Below are positions 30,716-41,460 of a stretch of 64,000 bases of DNA, piece by piece. The position numbers were made by a program, and so were the translations under genes. Source of the DNA: Schistocerca nitens (Eukaryota; Arthropoda; Insecta; Orthoptera; Acrididae); assembly GCF_023898315.1 (NCBI RefSeq), contig NC_064622.1, positions 355,241,234 through 355,305,233 on the forward strand, read 5' to 3'. The first letter of the stretch is position 1, and the number at the start of each line of letters is the position of its first letter. The notes under the pieces are model-generated. The model ran no database searches, was not told the origin of the DNA, and was given only the letters and a program-made list of their open reading frames with translations.

Positions 30716-31896
30716 TACATTTTTCATATTAGGTCCATTGTGCTGCCACCTACTGTCAGGTAGTCATTAGACAACGTGAGAGAGCAGAATGGGGCGCTCC
30801 GCGGAACTCGAGGATTTCGAACGTGGTCAGGTGATTAGGTGTCAGTTGTGTCCTACGTCTGTACGCGAGATTTCCACATTCCAAAACATCCCTGGGTCCA
30901 CTGTTTCCGATGTTATGGGAAAGTGGAAACGTGAAGGGACACGTACAGCACAAAAGCGTAATGGCCGACCTCTGTTGACTGACAGAGATCGCCGACAGTT
31001 GAAGAGGGTCGTAATGTGTAATAGACAGACATCTATCCAGACCAGCACACAGGAATTGCAAACTGAATCAAGATCAACGGCAAGTATTATGACAGTTAGG
31101 CGGGAGGTGAGAAAACTTGGATTTCATAGGCGAGCGGCTGCTCATAAGCCACACATCACGCCGGTGAATGTCAAACGACGCCTCGCTTTGTGTAAGGAGC
31201 GTAAACATTGGACGATTGAACAGTGGAAAACCATTGTGTGGAGTGACGAATCACGGTACATAGTATGGCGATCCAGTGGCAGGGTGTGGGTATGGCGAAT
31301 GCCCGGTGAACGTCATCTACCAGCGTGTGTAGTGCCAACAGTAAAACTCGGAGGCTGTGGTGTTATGGTGTGGTCATGTTTTTCATGGAGGGGACTTGCA
31401 CCCCTTGTTGTTTTGCGTGGTACTATCACAGCACAGGCCTACATTGCTGTTTTAAGCGACTTGTTCCCACTGTTGAAGAGCAATACGTGGATGGCGACTG
31501 CATCTTTCAAGATGATCGAGCACCTGTAGATAATGCACGGCCTGTGGCGGAGTGGTTACACGACAGTAACATCCCTGTAATAGACTGGCCTGCACAGAGT
31601 CGTGACCTGATTCCTATAGAACACCTTTGGGATGTTTTGGAACGCCGACTTCGTGCCAGGCCTCACCGATCGACATCGATACCTCTCCTCAGTGCACCAC
31701 TCCGTGAAGAATAGGCTGCCATTCCCCAAGAAACCTTCCAGTAGCTGATTGAACGTATGCCTGCGAGAGTGGAAGCTGTCATCAGGGCTAAGCGTGGGCC
31801 AACACCATATTGAATTCCAACATTATTGATGGAGAGCGCCACGAACTTTTAAGTCATTTTCAGTCAGGTGTCCGGATACTTTTGATCACATAGTGT
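30716..31896 (+). mobile_element. Tc1-D element, nearly intact
   Basis: The right terminus GGTGTCCGGATACTTTTGAT..ATAGTGT is clear. The left terminus has been lost or replaced just after mariner M4's right end (30701). It carries a transposase with all three catalytic residues. Confidence 0.88.
30789..31813 (+). pseudogene. Tc1-D transposase, catalytic triad intact, one frameshift
   Basis: Starts MGRSAELEDFERGQVIRCQL with the paired helix-turn-helix (STVSDVMGKWKREG, RPLLTDRDRRQLKRVV), then MTVRREVRKLGFHRRAAAHK, IVWSDESRYIVW (first Asp, about 31237), VWRMPGERHLP and GVMVWSCFSWRGLAPLV. A frameshift at about 31465 moves the reading to VEEQYVDGDCIFQDDRAPV (second Asp) and RDLIPIEHLWDVLERRL (Glu), 34 residues apart. 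One further stop lies near 31712 before the C-terminal RAKRGPTPY at 31813. The start is chosen because MGRSAEL matches the usual start position and no earlier Met is in frame. It is the least damaged DNA transposase here. Confidence 0.9.
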
Positions 31897-31917
31897 GTAT
31901 TTCACCCACGACAGAAG

Positions 31918-32544
31918 TACACTATCTGATCAAAAGTACCCGAGAACTATCTGTAATGAGAAATTAACCACCAGATGTCCCGAGAGGCGGACCCAACCGT
32001 GTAAAAAGAGGCAGGGAGTGTTGTGCTGTCAGCAGAGAAGAGGTGCAGCACAATGAGGCGGTCAGCAGAGCCCAATGGCTTCAAACGTGGGCTAGTCCTT
32101 GGATGTCACCTGACTAACAAGTCCGTCAGGGACACATCGACCCGTCTAAAGCTGCTCAAGTTCCATAGTTGTGATTGTGAAGTGGAAACGCAAAGGAAGA
32201 TCACAGCTAAACCAAGACTACGCAGGACGTCATCTCTGACGGACAGGGACCGTCGAACACTGAGGAGGGTGGTTATAAAAACTCGCATGAAATCAGAGGA
32301 AGAATTCACATTTGAAATCGAAATGCTACCAGCATTCCACCTAGAGCAATGACTGTGGGCGGTGAGTTAAAAAGAATGGAATGCAGTAGTCGAGCAGCTC
32401 CTCATGAACCGCACATTTCTTCCAGTGGTCAGTGCTAAACGACGATTGGGGTGATGGACAGACCGACGCTACTGGACAGTGGATGACTGGAAACTTGTGG
32501 TTGGCAGTGATGAATCACGCTACATCCTGTGGCAATCCGAGAGA
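31918..32544 (+). pseudogene. Tc1-D-like element, 5' part, split by a LINE
   Basis: The left terminus TACACTATCTGATCAAAAGT (31918) is followed by broken frames: MRRSAEPNGFKRGLVLGCHL (32053), TSLTDRDRRTLRRVV, and VVGSDESRYILWQSERV (first Asp, about 32510). Transposase sequence breaks off at about 32544 and resumes at 34441. Confidence 0.85.
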
Positions 32545-34440
32545 GTAAGTTAGTTAGTTGCATGTCCCATAGGTCATTTGAACGAATCTTTTATCGAAAT
32601 GACGTGGAACGAGCCAGTCTACAGGTTATGTATAGCTGTTTAGTGTTGACGTTAAAGAAAATTGTGGTCCTACTGATGCCACTACACTTGCAGAGCAGTT
32701 TTTTCACAGAGTACCAGTTTTAACTAGAAGTTCTTTCATAGAATAAAAGGAGTTGCACAAGAGAAATGATTTCAGGTTCATCTACATCTACATGATTACT
32801 CTGCTATTCATAATAAAGTACCTGGCAGAGGGTTCAATGAACCACCTTCAAGCTGTCTCTCTACCGTTCCACTCTCGAACGGCACGCGGGAAAAACGAGC
32901 ACTTAAATTTTTCTGTGCGAGCCCTGATTTCTCTTATTTTATCGTGACGATCATTTCTCCCTATGTAAGTGGGTGCCAACAGAATGTTCTCGCAATCGGA
33001 GGAGAAAACTGGTGATTGAAATTTCATGGGAAGATCCCATAGCAACGAAAAACGCCTTTCTTTTAATGATTGCCACTCCATATTCACGTATCATTTCTGT
33101 GGAATTATCTCCCCTGTTTCGCGATAATACAAAACGAGCTGCCCTTCTTTGTACTTTTTCGATGTCATCCGTCAGTCTCACCTGATGCAGATCCCACACC
33201 GCACAGAAATACTCCAGAATAGGGCGGACAAGTGTGGTGTACGCAGTCTCTTTAGTAGACCTGTTGCACCTTCTCTGTCCCGCCAGTGAATCGCAGTCTT
33301 TGGTTTGCTCTACCCACAATATTATCTATGTGATAGTTCCAATTTAGGTTATTTGTAATTGTAATCCCTAAGTATTTATTTGAATTTACAGCTTTCAGAT
33401 TTGTGTGACATATCGCGTAATCGAAATTTAGCTGATTTTTTTTAGTACTCATGTGAATAACTTCACACTTTTCCTTATTCATGGTCAATTGCCACCTTTT
33501 CGCACCATACAGACATCTAAATCATTTTGCAAGTCGTTCTGATCATCTAATGACAGCATAACCTGCAAACAATCTAAGACAGGTACACAGATTGTCTCCT
33601 ATGTTGTTAATATAGATCAGAAACAACAGACGGCCTATAATACTTCCTTGGGGATCGCCGGATATTACTTCTGTTTTACTCGATGACTTTCCCTTTATTA
33701 ATACGAAGTGTGATCGTTCTGGCAGTAAATCACGAATACAGTCGCACAACTGAGGCGATACTCCGTAGGCACACAGTTTGGTTAGAAGACGCTTGTGAGG
33801 AACAGTGTCGAAGGCCTTCTGGAAATCTAAAAATATGGAATCAATTTGACATCCCCTGTCGATAGCACTCATTACTTCATGAGTATAAAGAGCTACTTGT
33901 GTTTCACAAGAACGATATTTTCTGAAAGCGTGCTATGTGTCAATAAATCGTTTTCTTCGAGATAATTCATAATGTTCGAATACAGAACATGTTCCAAAAC
34001 GGTACCAGCACTCTCACCTGAAGATGGCGGCCAGTTGGACCGCTGAAATATTGTGTCAAGATGATCCGGCTGCACACCCGAGAAGAATATTATCAATTAT
34101 TACGCCGGGAAAGCCTTCGTAATCACGTTGTATATAATTGCTAAATATGGAGCTATTTTATCAGCATGCTCTGAGAGGAACCTGACTGGTATACAATCTG
34201 GACCGGAGGCCTTAGATCTAAAATATGCTTTACTGTCTTTCAGAAATTTTATGGTTTTGGGAAAATAATCAAAAATTTTTGTTGTGCTTACTGAATTCTT
34301 TTCTGAGCCACTGCGCTTTAAAAAAAGCCATTTTTTCCTCTGGTGTTGTAGGAATGTCATTGTTCATCTCAAACTGCAATGGATTATTTATGGCTAATTG
34401 TATTGTGATGCCGCAGTTAAAATCCCCATGGAGAGTTGCC
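32545..34440 (-). mobile_element. Jockey/CR1-like LINE inserted in a Tc1-D-like element
   Basis: Orientation is reversed: the TAGATG-type tail lies at 32780-32792 (CATCTACATCTACATG), next to the CCCTCTGCCAGG-like 3' sequence shared with 60.3 kb. 32545-32775 looks like a separate LINE 3' UTR piece (AGTTAGTTGCATGTCCCATA). 33985-34100 contains a foreign CAGCGGTCCAACTGGCCGCC..GATGGCGG segment. Overall it is about 1.9 kb splitting the transposon. Confidence 0.8.
32848..34360 (-). pseudogene. LINE reverse transcriptase with mutated catalytic box
   Basis: On the complement: SKASGPDCIPVRFLSEHADK (34220-34150), FLDFQKAFDTVPHKRLLTKL (about 33830-33770), SGDPQGSIIGRLLFLIYINN, then FAGYAVI where FADDAV is required (33558-33569), which destroys both catalytic Asp residues. 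After a frameshift come KYLGITITNNLNWNYHI, LVRPILEYFCAVWDLHQ and EKVQRRAARFVLSRN. Long frames survive but the enzyme is dead. Confidence 0.87.
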
Positions 34441-35025
34441 AACATAATGACCGCAGGTTTGGTGAATGCATGAAGAACGCTACCTGCCACAATGTGTAGT
34501 GCCAACAGTGAGATACGGAGGACGTGGTGTTACGGCATTGGTGCGTTTTCAGTGTTTACTGCTTTGTCTCATTATTGCTCATAAGAAACCGCTGAATGGG
34601 AAAGGATATGAACTTATTTTACAGCATATTGTGCTGCTTGCAGTAAAGGAACCGTTAGGAGAGGACGATCGACTGTATCACCATGACAATGCACCCTGTC
34701 GTGCAGTAGCATCTGGGACGCAATTGTTTGTGAACAATAAGGTTCCTGAAATGGACTGGCCTGCCCGCAGTCCCAGCACGGACCCAACAGAACATCTTTG
34801 GGATGATTTAGAACGTCGAATTCGCTCCGGATCCAGTGTCCAAAATTACCGCTTCCTTTAGTTTCAGCTCTTGAGGAAGAATGGGCTGCCATTCCTCGAC
34901 ATACATTCGTACATACATACAGAGCCCTCATTTAGTCTCCCCAATAGTGTTCAAGCCGCCATAAAGGCGAAGGGTGGACACAGCCCACATTGATGACCAC
35001 TAATAGGTGTCCGGATACTTTAGTA
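34441..35025 (+). pseudogene. Tc1-D-like element, 3' part
   Basis: It resumes at GGTTTGGTGAATGCATGAAG. One frame reads ERYLPQCVVPTVRYGGRGV, LYHHDNAPCRAVASG (second Asp, about 34680) and STDPTEHLWDDLERRIR (Glu, about 34790). The C-terminus follows after shifts. The end AGGTGTCCGGATACTTTAGT is a truncated terminal repeat. With 31918-32544 it makes one transposon whose triad is intact but divided. Confidence 0.85.
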
Positions 35026-35034
35026 AAACGCGTT

Positions 35035-35315
35035 TACCTCAATGGCCGAGTTCAGGTCTTCCGACTGAGCACCTCTTGAGCGACTTGCGTTTCCCTAACC
35101 TACCCCAGTTATCTAACTGGGGAAGTGGACCTCGGCTTACCGCGGAATCCGAACCATGCATCGGTCCTGGCGACTCCTTACGTCGTTTTCGAGATGAAGG
35201 AGAGATAAAAGGCAGTCTGAAAATTTCCATGGCCTAGAGGTACTCGATCCCATGATATCTCTGTTTCGAGGCATGCGATTTACCACTATCCCACCAGCCC
35301 TACGTATCTCGAGTG
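35035..35315 (-). repeat. tRNA-like SINE, minus strand
   Basis: On the complement GGGCTGGTGGGATAGTGGTA (A-box-like) and CATGGGATCGAGTACCTCTA (B-box-like) form a tRNA-like head at the right. The body extends left to about 35035. No clear duplication. Confidence 0.5.
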
Positions 35316-35690
35316 GTGGTGGTAAGTTCCTATGCGATCAAACTGCTGAGGTCACCGTTCCCTAGGCTTACACAGTACTTAAACTAAGGACAATACACAC
35401 ACCCATGCTCGAGGAGTGGGGGGGGCGGGAGGGGGAGGGACTCGAACCTCCAAAAATGGTTCAAATGGCTCTGAGCACTATGGGACTTAACATCTGTGGT
35501 CATGAGTCCCCTAGAACTTAGAACTACTTAAACCTAACCTAAGGACATCACACACATCCATGCCCGAGGCAGGATTCGAACCTGCGACCGTAGCAGTCGC
35601 GCGGTTCCGGACTGCGCGCCTAGAACCGTCGAACCTCCGACGGGCAAAGCCGCGCGAACCATGGCGAGGCCCCCAAGACCGCGCGGCTAC
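35316..35690 (-). mobile_element. SINE S4, minus strand, interrupted by S1
   Basis: On the complement a head with GTAGCCGCGCGGTCTTGGGG and B-box GAGGTTCGAGTCC, and a body with GGGTGTGTGTATTGTCCTTA. Split by S1 at 35452-35628. Duplication CTCGAGTG at 35308-35315 and 35691-35698. A G-rich run (about 35418-35438) lies inside. Sister copy at 57505. Confidence 0.85.
35452..35628 (-). mobile_element. SINE S1 nested in S4, minus strand
   Basis: Duplication TCGAACCTCC, the S4 B-box, at 35442-35451 and 35629-35638. The outermost head is shortened. Confidence 0.92.
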
Positions 35691-35700
35691 CTCGAGTGCC

Positions 35701-36497
35701 TGATGCTGATCTATTACGATCGAAAATAGTAGTAATAATGATTATCGACGAGTATGTGCAAGCTGTGGGGCGTTACGTACTGAGAATTTCATTTCCTTGC
35801 GGCACTTACAATGCGTTTCAGCCTGGCATCTGATCGTCCTACAACACTGTGATCGTTCTACTAAAACAATGGCGGATGAACGTCTATCAGCGGCAATGGA
35901 AAGTCAGCGTTAAAATCTATGGAACGTAAATTTTTTTCCTCCGATGTTAGGGCTCAGTTAAGAGTTAAACATGTCAATTCTTGCCGATGCATGGTACATT
36001 TCCTAACTGGACATGGCCCTTACCCCACGCATGAATATCAATCAGGAAGCTAATTGCATTTGGAAAATTAGTAGCCCTGTAACACACACTCATGAACTGT
36101 AGGCCGTACATAATTACAGGACACATGACGTACTTCATGAAAGTGTAAAACAATAAACAAACGGTCTGACCACAACACACTTGCTGACAAATTAATAACC
36201 GCTTTACTCGAATAGTGCAGACAAATACACTTCCGCTCAGAACAGCACAGCTGAGATCTAAAAAGAGATAAGCTTACACCAAGAAAGACAGTGACAAACT
36301 CCACCACGTCAATACGAGAATTCAAACACAAGTATTTACCACACGTAGACGGAGCATATCGTGACTGGCTTCTGTTGCCGATAGGCATCAAATTTGCAAA
36401 AACAAATGTAGATCATGACTCTCTACTATAACCAAAGAATCACGTAAAAAGTATGGACTAAAGCTAACATAGCAACACCACAAACACACGTCCAACC
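35701..36497. other. No recognised gene or repeat
   Basis: AT-rich with short frames only; no element ends recognised. Confidence 0.4.
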
Positions 36498-36508
36498 GAT
36501 TAACAACA

Positions 36509-36709
36509 GCCAGCCGGGGTGGCCGAGCGGTTCCAGGCGCTACAGTCTGGAACCGCGTGACCGCTACGGTCGCAGGTTCGAATCCTGCCTCGGACATGGT
36601 CGTGTGTGATGTCCTTAGGTTAGTTAGGTTTAAGTAGTTCAAAGTTCTAGGGGACTGATGAACTCAGAAGTTAAGTCCCATAGTGCTCAGAGCCATTTGA
36701 ACCATTTTT
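36509..36709 (+). mobile_element. SINE S1, plus strand
   Basis: Complete. Duplication GATTAACAACA at 36498-36508 and 36710-36720. Confidence 0.94.
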
Positions 36710-36870
36710 GATTAACAACAATTATCTGTAACACAGGAACGACATACAAATTTCTAACACTGCAGCATCTTTGCGGGACGGATGAGAATCGTGGCCATCC
36801 GGAAAAATCTCTATGATTGTGGAAGACCGCTAAACTAGAATAAAAGAATGCCACCCGAAGATGCTGAATC

Positions 36871-38106
36871 TACACTATCACAAAAAATTAGTACACATGG
36901 AGAAAGTACGTCGATTTTGATCTGATGACAGTATATGCCACCTGGGGGTAGTACATACTGATAATGGTTTCACCGTCGTCCGCCGACAGGTAGCGCCATC
37001 CGTGTCTACGCTTCAACAGCGAATGTTCACAGTCAACGCTCCGCGTGGTTCAAACGTGTGAAGCAAACAGGCAACCTGCTTACTACAGCCAAATGAGCGA
37101 GTTTGACAGAGGTCAAACTGTGGCCTTACGACTGGTGGGATGGTTCTTTTGGAGAGCTGCCATGCTAGTTGGACGTGCTGTGTCAGGTATGCAATGACGT
37201 TTGTATCATTTTCACACCTGTAGCCGAGGTTCTGGACGTCCACGCAGCACAGACGGCCGTCAGGATCGTCTTAATGTGAGGGCAAAGAGGGCTTGTGAGC
37301 CCAGACGTATCAACACGAACTGTTGCGAACAGGTTATTAACAGTGGGACTACGGGCACGCACGCCTCTAACCCGTCTTCCACTCACGCCACACCGTCGAC
37401 AAGCACAGCTTCACTGGTGCCGTCAGAGCATCACTTGGAAAATGGAATGGCGCGCCATAGTCTTCAGTGGTGAAAGCAGATTCTGCTTGTATGCAAGAGA
37501 TAGTAGTTTGCGCGTACGATGCTACAAGTCTCGTCACCTTTGGTGTTTCTGGAAGTGACGGTAACCAGCACTCGGTACGCGCAGAATGGTGTTAGACTAT
37601 CCTTTTGCCGTTTTGCAACGGAAAGGTGATGGTTTGTTCCAATACGATAACGCTCGTCCACACACTGCAGGTGAAACTCAACGTGCTCTGCAAGAAGTGA
37701 GGCAGCTTCCCTGGCCAGGACGATCTCCGGACTTGTCTCCAGTCGAGCACATGTGGGATACGATACGACTAGAAGCGACTCGTGCGATCCGTCAACCAAC
37801 AAATCGTACAGAACTACGTGAACGGGTGGAGCAGGCATGGCACAACATCTTCCAGGACAGTATTCGCCATCTGTGTGATCGACTGGATGCCAGAGACAGA
37901 GCCTGCATTGCCGGCCGTGGAGGCTACATCACGTACTAATATGGGTGGTTCAGCGTAGATCAGTACATGGTACCTCAGAACCGCTTGATGTTACTGATAT
38001 GTAAATGTAACGATTTCATGTACTCCCCATGCACAGTTACAACAACAATTCTCGAGTGAACTGAAAACCTATAGAAGTGTGTACTAATTTTTATCCCACC
38101 AGTGTA
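36871..38106 (+). mobile_element. Tc1-B element, full length
   Basis: Termini TACACTATCACAAAAAATTA..GTACAC and GTGTACTAATTTTTATCCCA..CAGTGTA are inverted repeats with TA ends; 1.24 kb. This is the reference copy for the fragment at 536-1346. Confidence 0.9.
37093..37939 (+). pseudogene. Tc1-B transposase pseudogene, first catalytic Asp lost
   Basis: ATG 37093 opens MSEFDRGQTVALRLVGWFFW (helix-turn-helix). After shifts comes VANRLLTVGLRARTPLTRLP, then AIVFSGESRFCLYARDSSLR, where the first catalytic Asp (SDES) reads Gly, a GAT/GAC to GGT change. A deletion with a stop near 37558 removes the WGAI block. A new frame from 37586 holds LFQYDNARPHTAG (second Asp), LSPVEHMWDTI (Glu) and the C-terminus LDARDRACIAGRGGYITY. 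Confidence 0.88.
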
Positions 38107-38352
38107 TGTTCCAACAGCTCCAATTGGCAGATTAGTGGTCTCATTATCACGCTTCTTCCCTGCACCGTTCTATCCTCTGTTTTCCTCCTCCTGAAATATT
38201 CACAGGTAACACTTTCTTTCACTAATTTACAATTTATAATTTGTTAAATTTTCTTTTTACATCATTATCATTACTTTTATTTTTTTTAATTCGTATAACA
38301 ATCATTGTCAAAAACAATACGTGGCTGTAATATGAAACCATTTATGTTAGAC

Positions 38353-38585
38353 CGAGTGAGGTACGCAGTGGTTCGCTGGCTCTCATTTAGGAGGCCGACG
38401 GTTCAAATCAGTGTCCGGTCATCTAGATCCAGGTTTCCTGCGGTTCCCCTAAATCGCTCGAAGCAAATATTGGGATGGTACCTTTGAAAGGGTGGTGGAT
38501 CTCCTTTCCCACACTTGAAACGATCCGAGCTTGTGTTCCGCCTCTAATGACCTCGCCGTCTAAGTGACATTAAACCCCAATCTTC
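38353..38585 (+). mobile_element. SINE S5, plus strand
   Basis: ACCGAGTGAGGTACGCAGTG head, CGGTTCAAATCAGTGTCCGG B-box region, and a body ending GACCTCGCCGTCTAAGTGAC. More diverged than other S5 copies. S1 is inserted at its 3' end. 38107-38352 before it is AT-rich and empty. Confidence 0.85.
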
Positions 38586-38788
38586 AAAAAATGGTTCAAA
38601 TGGCTCTAAGCACTATGGGACTTTAACATCTGAGGTCATCAGTCCCCTAGACTTAGAACTACTTAAACCTAAGTAACCTAATGACATCACACACATCCAC
38701 GCCAGAGGCCGGATTCGAACCTGCGACCGTAGCAGCAGCGCGGTTCCGGACTGAAGCGCCTAGAACCGCTAGGCCACAGCGGCCGGCT
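38586..38788 (-). mobile_element. SINE S1 at the tail of S5, minus strand
   Basis: Complete, with an A-run at the tail. Duplication ACCCCAATCTTC at 38574-38585 and 38789-38800. Confidence 0.93.
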
Positions 38789-38979
38789 ACCCCAATCTTC
38801 CATCATTCCATTTACGTTATTGTAAGATGAAACTAGTAAATGTACAGCATGACACTGTTGTGCTATTCTTAAGGACTAAAGCAAGTGTCGCATGATGTCT
38901 CATGGCCAACTAACATAGTTCGATGGAATAGAGACCACTCATAGAAAGTACTACTACAGTATAGTTCAGAGGGCAACTG

Positions 38980-39443
38980 AAACAGATACGTAATGAGACG
39001 AATAGAAACGACGCTTTTATTCGAATACAGTCATTACACTGAAGTCACAGCGATTCATAATAGTCCCCTGGACATTACAAACGTCGGCAGACGGTTAATC
39101 ACCGCGGACGGGAATGCATGCTCTGCGACGTGTTCCCATGCTGGCCGTAAGGTTGGTAAGGAATTCTTGTGGTAGGTGGGGGTGGCCCGATCGCTCCCCT
39201 GACTCAAATCTCATCAAGCACGTGTTAATGCACTGCAGCACGTCGACAAGCACCAACATCTATCCAGTAGTTGTCAAACGTGTCCTACCAAGGAAATGAA
39301 AGCCCTACCACAAGAACTGCTTAACAACCTCGTGGCCAGCTTGGGGGCACGCTGCACAGCGTTGACTGCCGTCCGTAATTATCGCACAGTGGGCCACCAT
39401 CATGAATCACGAGGGCTCCAGTGTAATTATTGTCTTTGAATAA
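38980..39443 (+). pseudogene. Tc1-H transposase C-terminal fragment
   Basis: Broken frames read RSPDSNLIKHVLM (triad Glu changed to Lys, about 39190-39230) and ALPQELLNNLVASLGARC plus LTAVRNYRTVGHHH (39303-39405), the usual Tc1 tail. The rest is lost, and the Penelope-like element abuts at the right. Confidence 0.7.
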
Positions 39444-39723
39444 AAGCTGCCGAGAATTCTTTCGGGTTGTATGGCCGTGGTCCATGGAACTCTTCTATCC
39501 CTAACGTTTCGTCCAAAGCTACGTTGGACATCTTCGGAGGTGCTCCTGGTTGTGCTGAGTCTGGCCGACTGACTAGTCGGACGTCGAAGAACCGCCTAAA
39601 TACCGTGGAAAGTGGGCGTGGTCAAGATTTCACGTGATAGCAGAGATAACCCTTGTCAAGGATAAAATATAACTATCGATCATAGTACGTCAAAGATAAA
39701 AACTTCATATCGATTCTGTAGCG

Positions 39724-39932
39724 GCCGGCCGAAGTGGCCGTGCGGTTAAAGGCGCTGCAGTCTGGAACCGCAAGACCGCTACGGTTGCAGCTTCGAATCC
39801 TGCCTCGGGCATGGATGTTTGTGATGTCCTTAGGTTAGTTAGGTTTAACTAGTTCTAAGTTCTAGGGGACTAATAACCTCAGCAGTTGAGTCCCATAGTG
39901 CTCAGAGCCATTTGAAACATTTTTTTTTTTTT
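39724..39932 (+). mobile_element. SINE S1 in the Penelope-like element, plus strand
   Basis: Complete, T-rich tail. Duplication ATTCTGTAGCG at 39713-39723 and 39933-39943. Confidence 0.94.
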
Positions 39933-39946
39933 ATTCTGTAGCGCCA

Positions 39947-40288
39947 ATGTCCATATATCGCTGGGTTTCATGGCTTCTGTCTGCAAGTGGTGTGTACAAG
40001 ATTCTGTGTACATGTGGTAGGGTCTACATTGGAACTACAAAGAGAAGTGTGAATACACGGTCGAAGGAACGTAAAAGGGAAACAGACAAGTCAGCAGAGG
40101 CGGAACATGCTCTTCAGTCGGGTGATCAAGTAGTGAAATTTTCGGAAACTGAAGTTTTATTTACTATGACGAACTATTATTATCCACCGCTATACAGAGA
40201 AGCCATCGAAATATATAAACATGGATACAATTTTAACAGAAAAGAAGAAGCCATGAAACTCATCGATATATTGACAGTGGCGCTATAG
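39947..40288 (+). pseudogene. Penelope-like GIY-YIG endonuclease domain
   Basis: A 113-codon open frame. After about 14 residues that belong to the terminal repeat come SGVYKILCTCGRVYIGTTKR (GIY-YIG core, GVY at 39989-39997 and VYIG shortly after), the conserved EAEHALQSGDQVVKF, and LYREAIEIYKHGYNFNRKEE with the catalytic-region Glu. The cysteine pair CTC is the CCHH-like insertion typical of Penelope endonucleases. The domain itself is unbroken, but the reverse transcriptase that should precede it is absent, so the apparent Met start is not the original start. The enzyme would nick target DNA for reverse transcription. Confidence 0.9.
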
Positions 40289-40847
40289 AATCGATGAGAA
40301 GCTTTTGACGTACTATGATCGATAGTTATATTTTATTCTTGACAAGGTTTATCTCTATTACCACGTGAAATCTAGACCATGCTCACTTTCCACGGCATTT
40401 AGGCCGTTCGACGTCCGATTCGTCAGTCGGCAAGACTCAGCACAACCAGGAGCACCTCCGAAGATGTCCAACGTAGCTTTGGACGAAACGTCAGGGATAG
40501 AAAAGTTCCATGGACCACAGCCATACAACCCGGAAAAATTCTCGGCAGCTGAAACATCCATGAAAGCCTTTTTTGTATGATTTAAATAAAAGTTTTATTT
40601 TGGTTCGTCTTATTCGTTTTTATTACTTATTATTATTCTTTCAACGCTATTCTGTACAACGCTAAAGAAGTTCTTTCTATGCATGGTCCACGTTTCATCG
40701 AGCTATGTTACTCGAGAGTGACAGATCATGCAAAAGTTACTTTAGTACTTGGGTTTTGCACACCAATATACTAGGTAACAGGTTTTCACCTGCCCAGTAA
40801 ACTAAATGCGAAACGCCCACTTTATGTCACCCTGGACGTAAACTTCT

Positions 40848-41460
40848 TCATCTACAAGATTACTCTGCAATTCACAATTGACTACCTGTCAGCGGGTTCG
40901 TTGGATCAACTTCAAGCCATTTATTTACCGTCTAACCCTCGAACGGCGCGCGGGGAAAACGAGCCCTGATTTCTCTTATTTCTAGGGTGATCATTTCTCC
41001 CTGTGTAGGTGACTGCCAACAAAATATTTTCGCATTCGAGGGAGACAACTGTCAATTCTCATTTTATGAGAAGACCCTGTACAACGAAAAACACCTTTAT
41101 TTCAATGACTGCCACCCCGATTCGTCTCTCATATCCGTGGCGCTCTCTCAACTATTTCGCTTTAATACAAAACGAGCTGCCCTTCTTTGAACTTCTATGT
41201 TCTCCGTCAATCCTATCTGATGTGGATCCCACACTGCACAGAAATAATCTAGAAGGACAAGCGTAGTGTAAGCAGTCTCTTTATTAGACCTGTTGGATTT
41301 TCTTAGTGTCCCGCCAATAAATGGCAGTCTTTGGTTTCCTTTCCTCACAATATTATCTATTTGATCGTTGCAATTTAAGTTATTTGTAATTCTAGATATT
41401 TTATGGTTATTACCGTTTTTAGTGATTCATCGCCAATAGCGTAACCAAGAAATAAGGCAT
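40848..41460 (-). pseudogene. Jockey/CR1-like LINE 3' end, minus strand
   Basis: Tail CATCTACAAGATTACTCTGC at the left. On the complement: LVLLDYFCAVWDPHQIGLTE (a deleted form of the LEYCCAVWDPYQ block) and VQRRAARFVLKRN at 41150-41270. It is the same family as 32.8 and 59.5 kb. 40576-40847 between it and the Penelope-like element is AT-rich and empty. Confidence 0.8.

Larger units (their letters stand above)
39444..40575 (+). mobile_element. 5'-truncated Penelope-like element with inverted terminal repeats
   Basis: About 39444-39723 (interrupted by S1, resuming to about 39960) is the inverted copy of about 40262-40575. Both contain CTTTGGACGAAACGT/ACGTTTCGTCCAAAG and TCGATCATAGTACGTCAAA. 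Between them lies the 3' end of the coding region with the endonuclease domain. Flanking long repeats plus a GIY-YIG domain are diagnostic of Penelope-like elements; the reverse transcriptase is missing. Confidence 0.9.
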
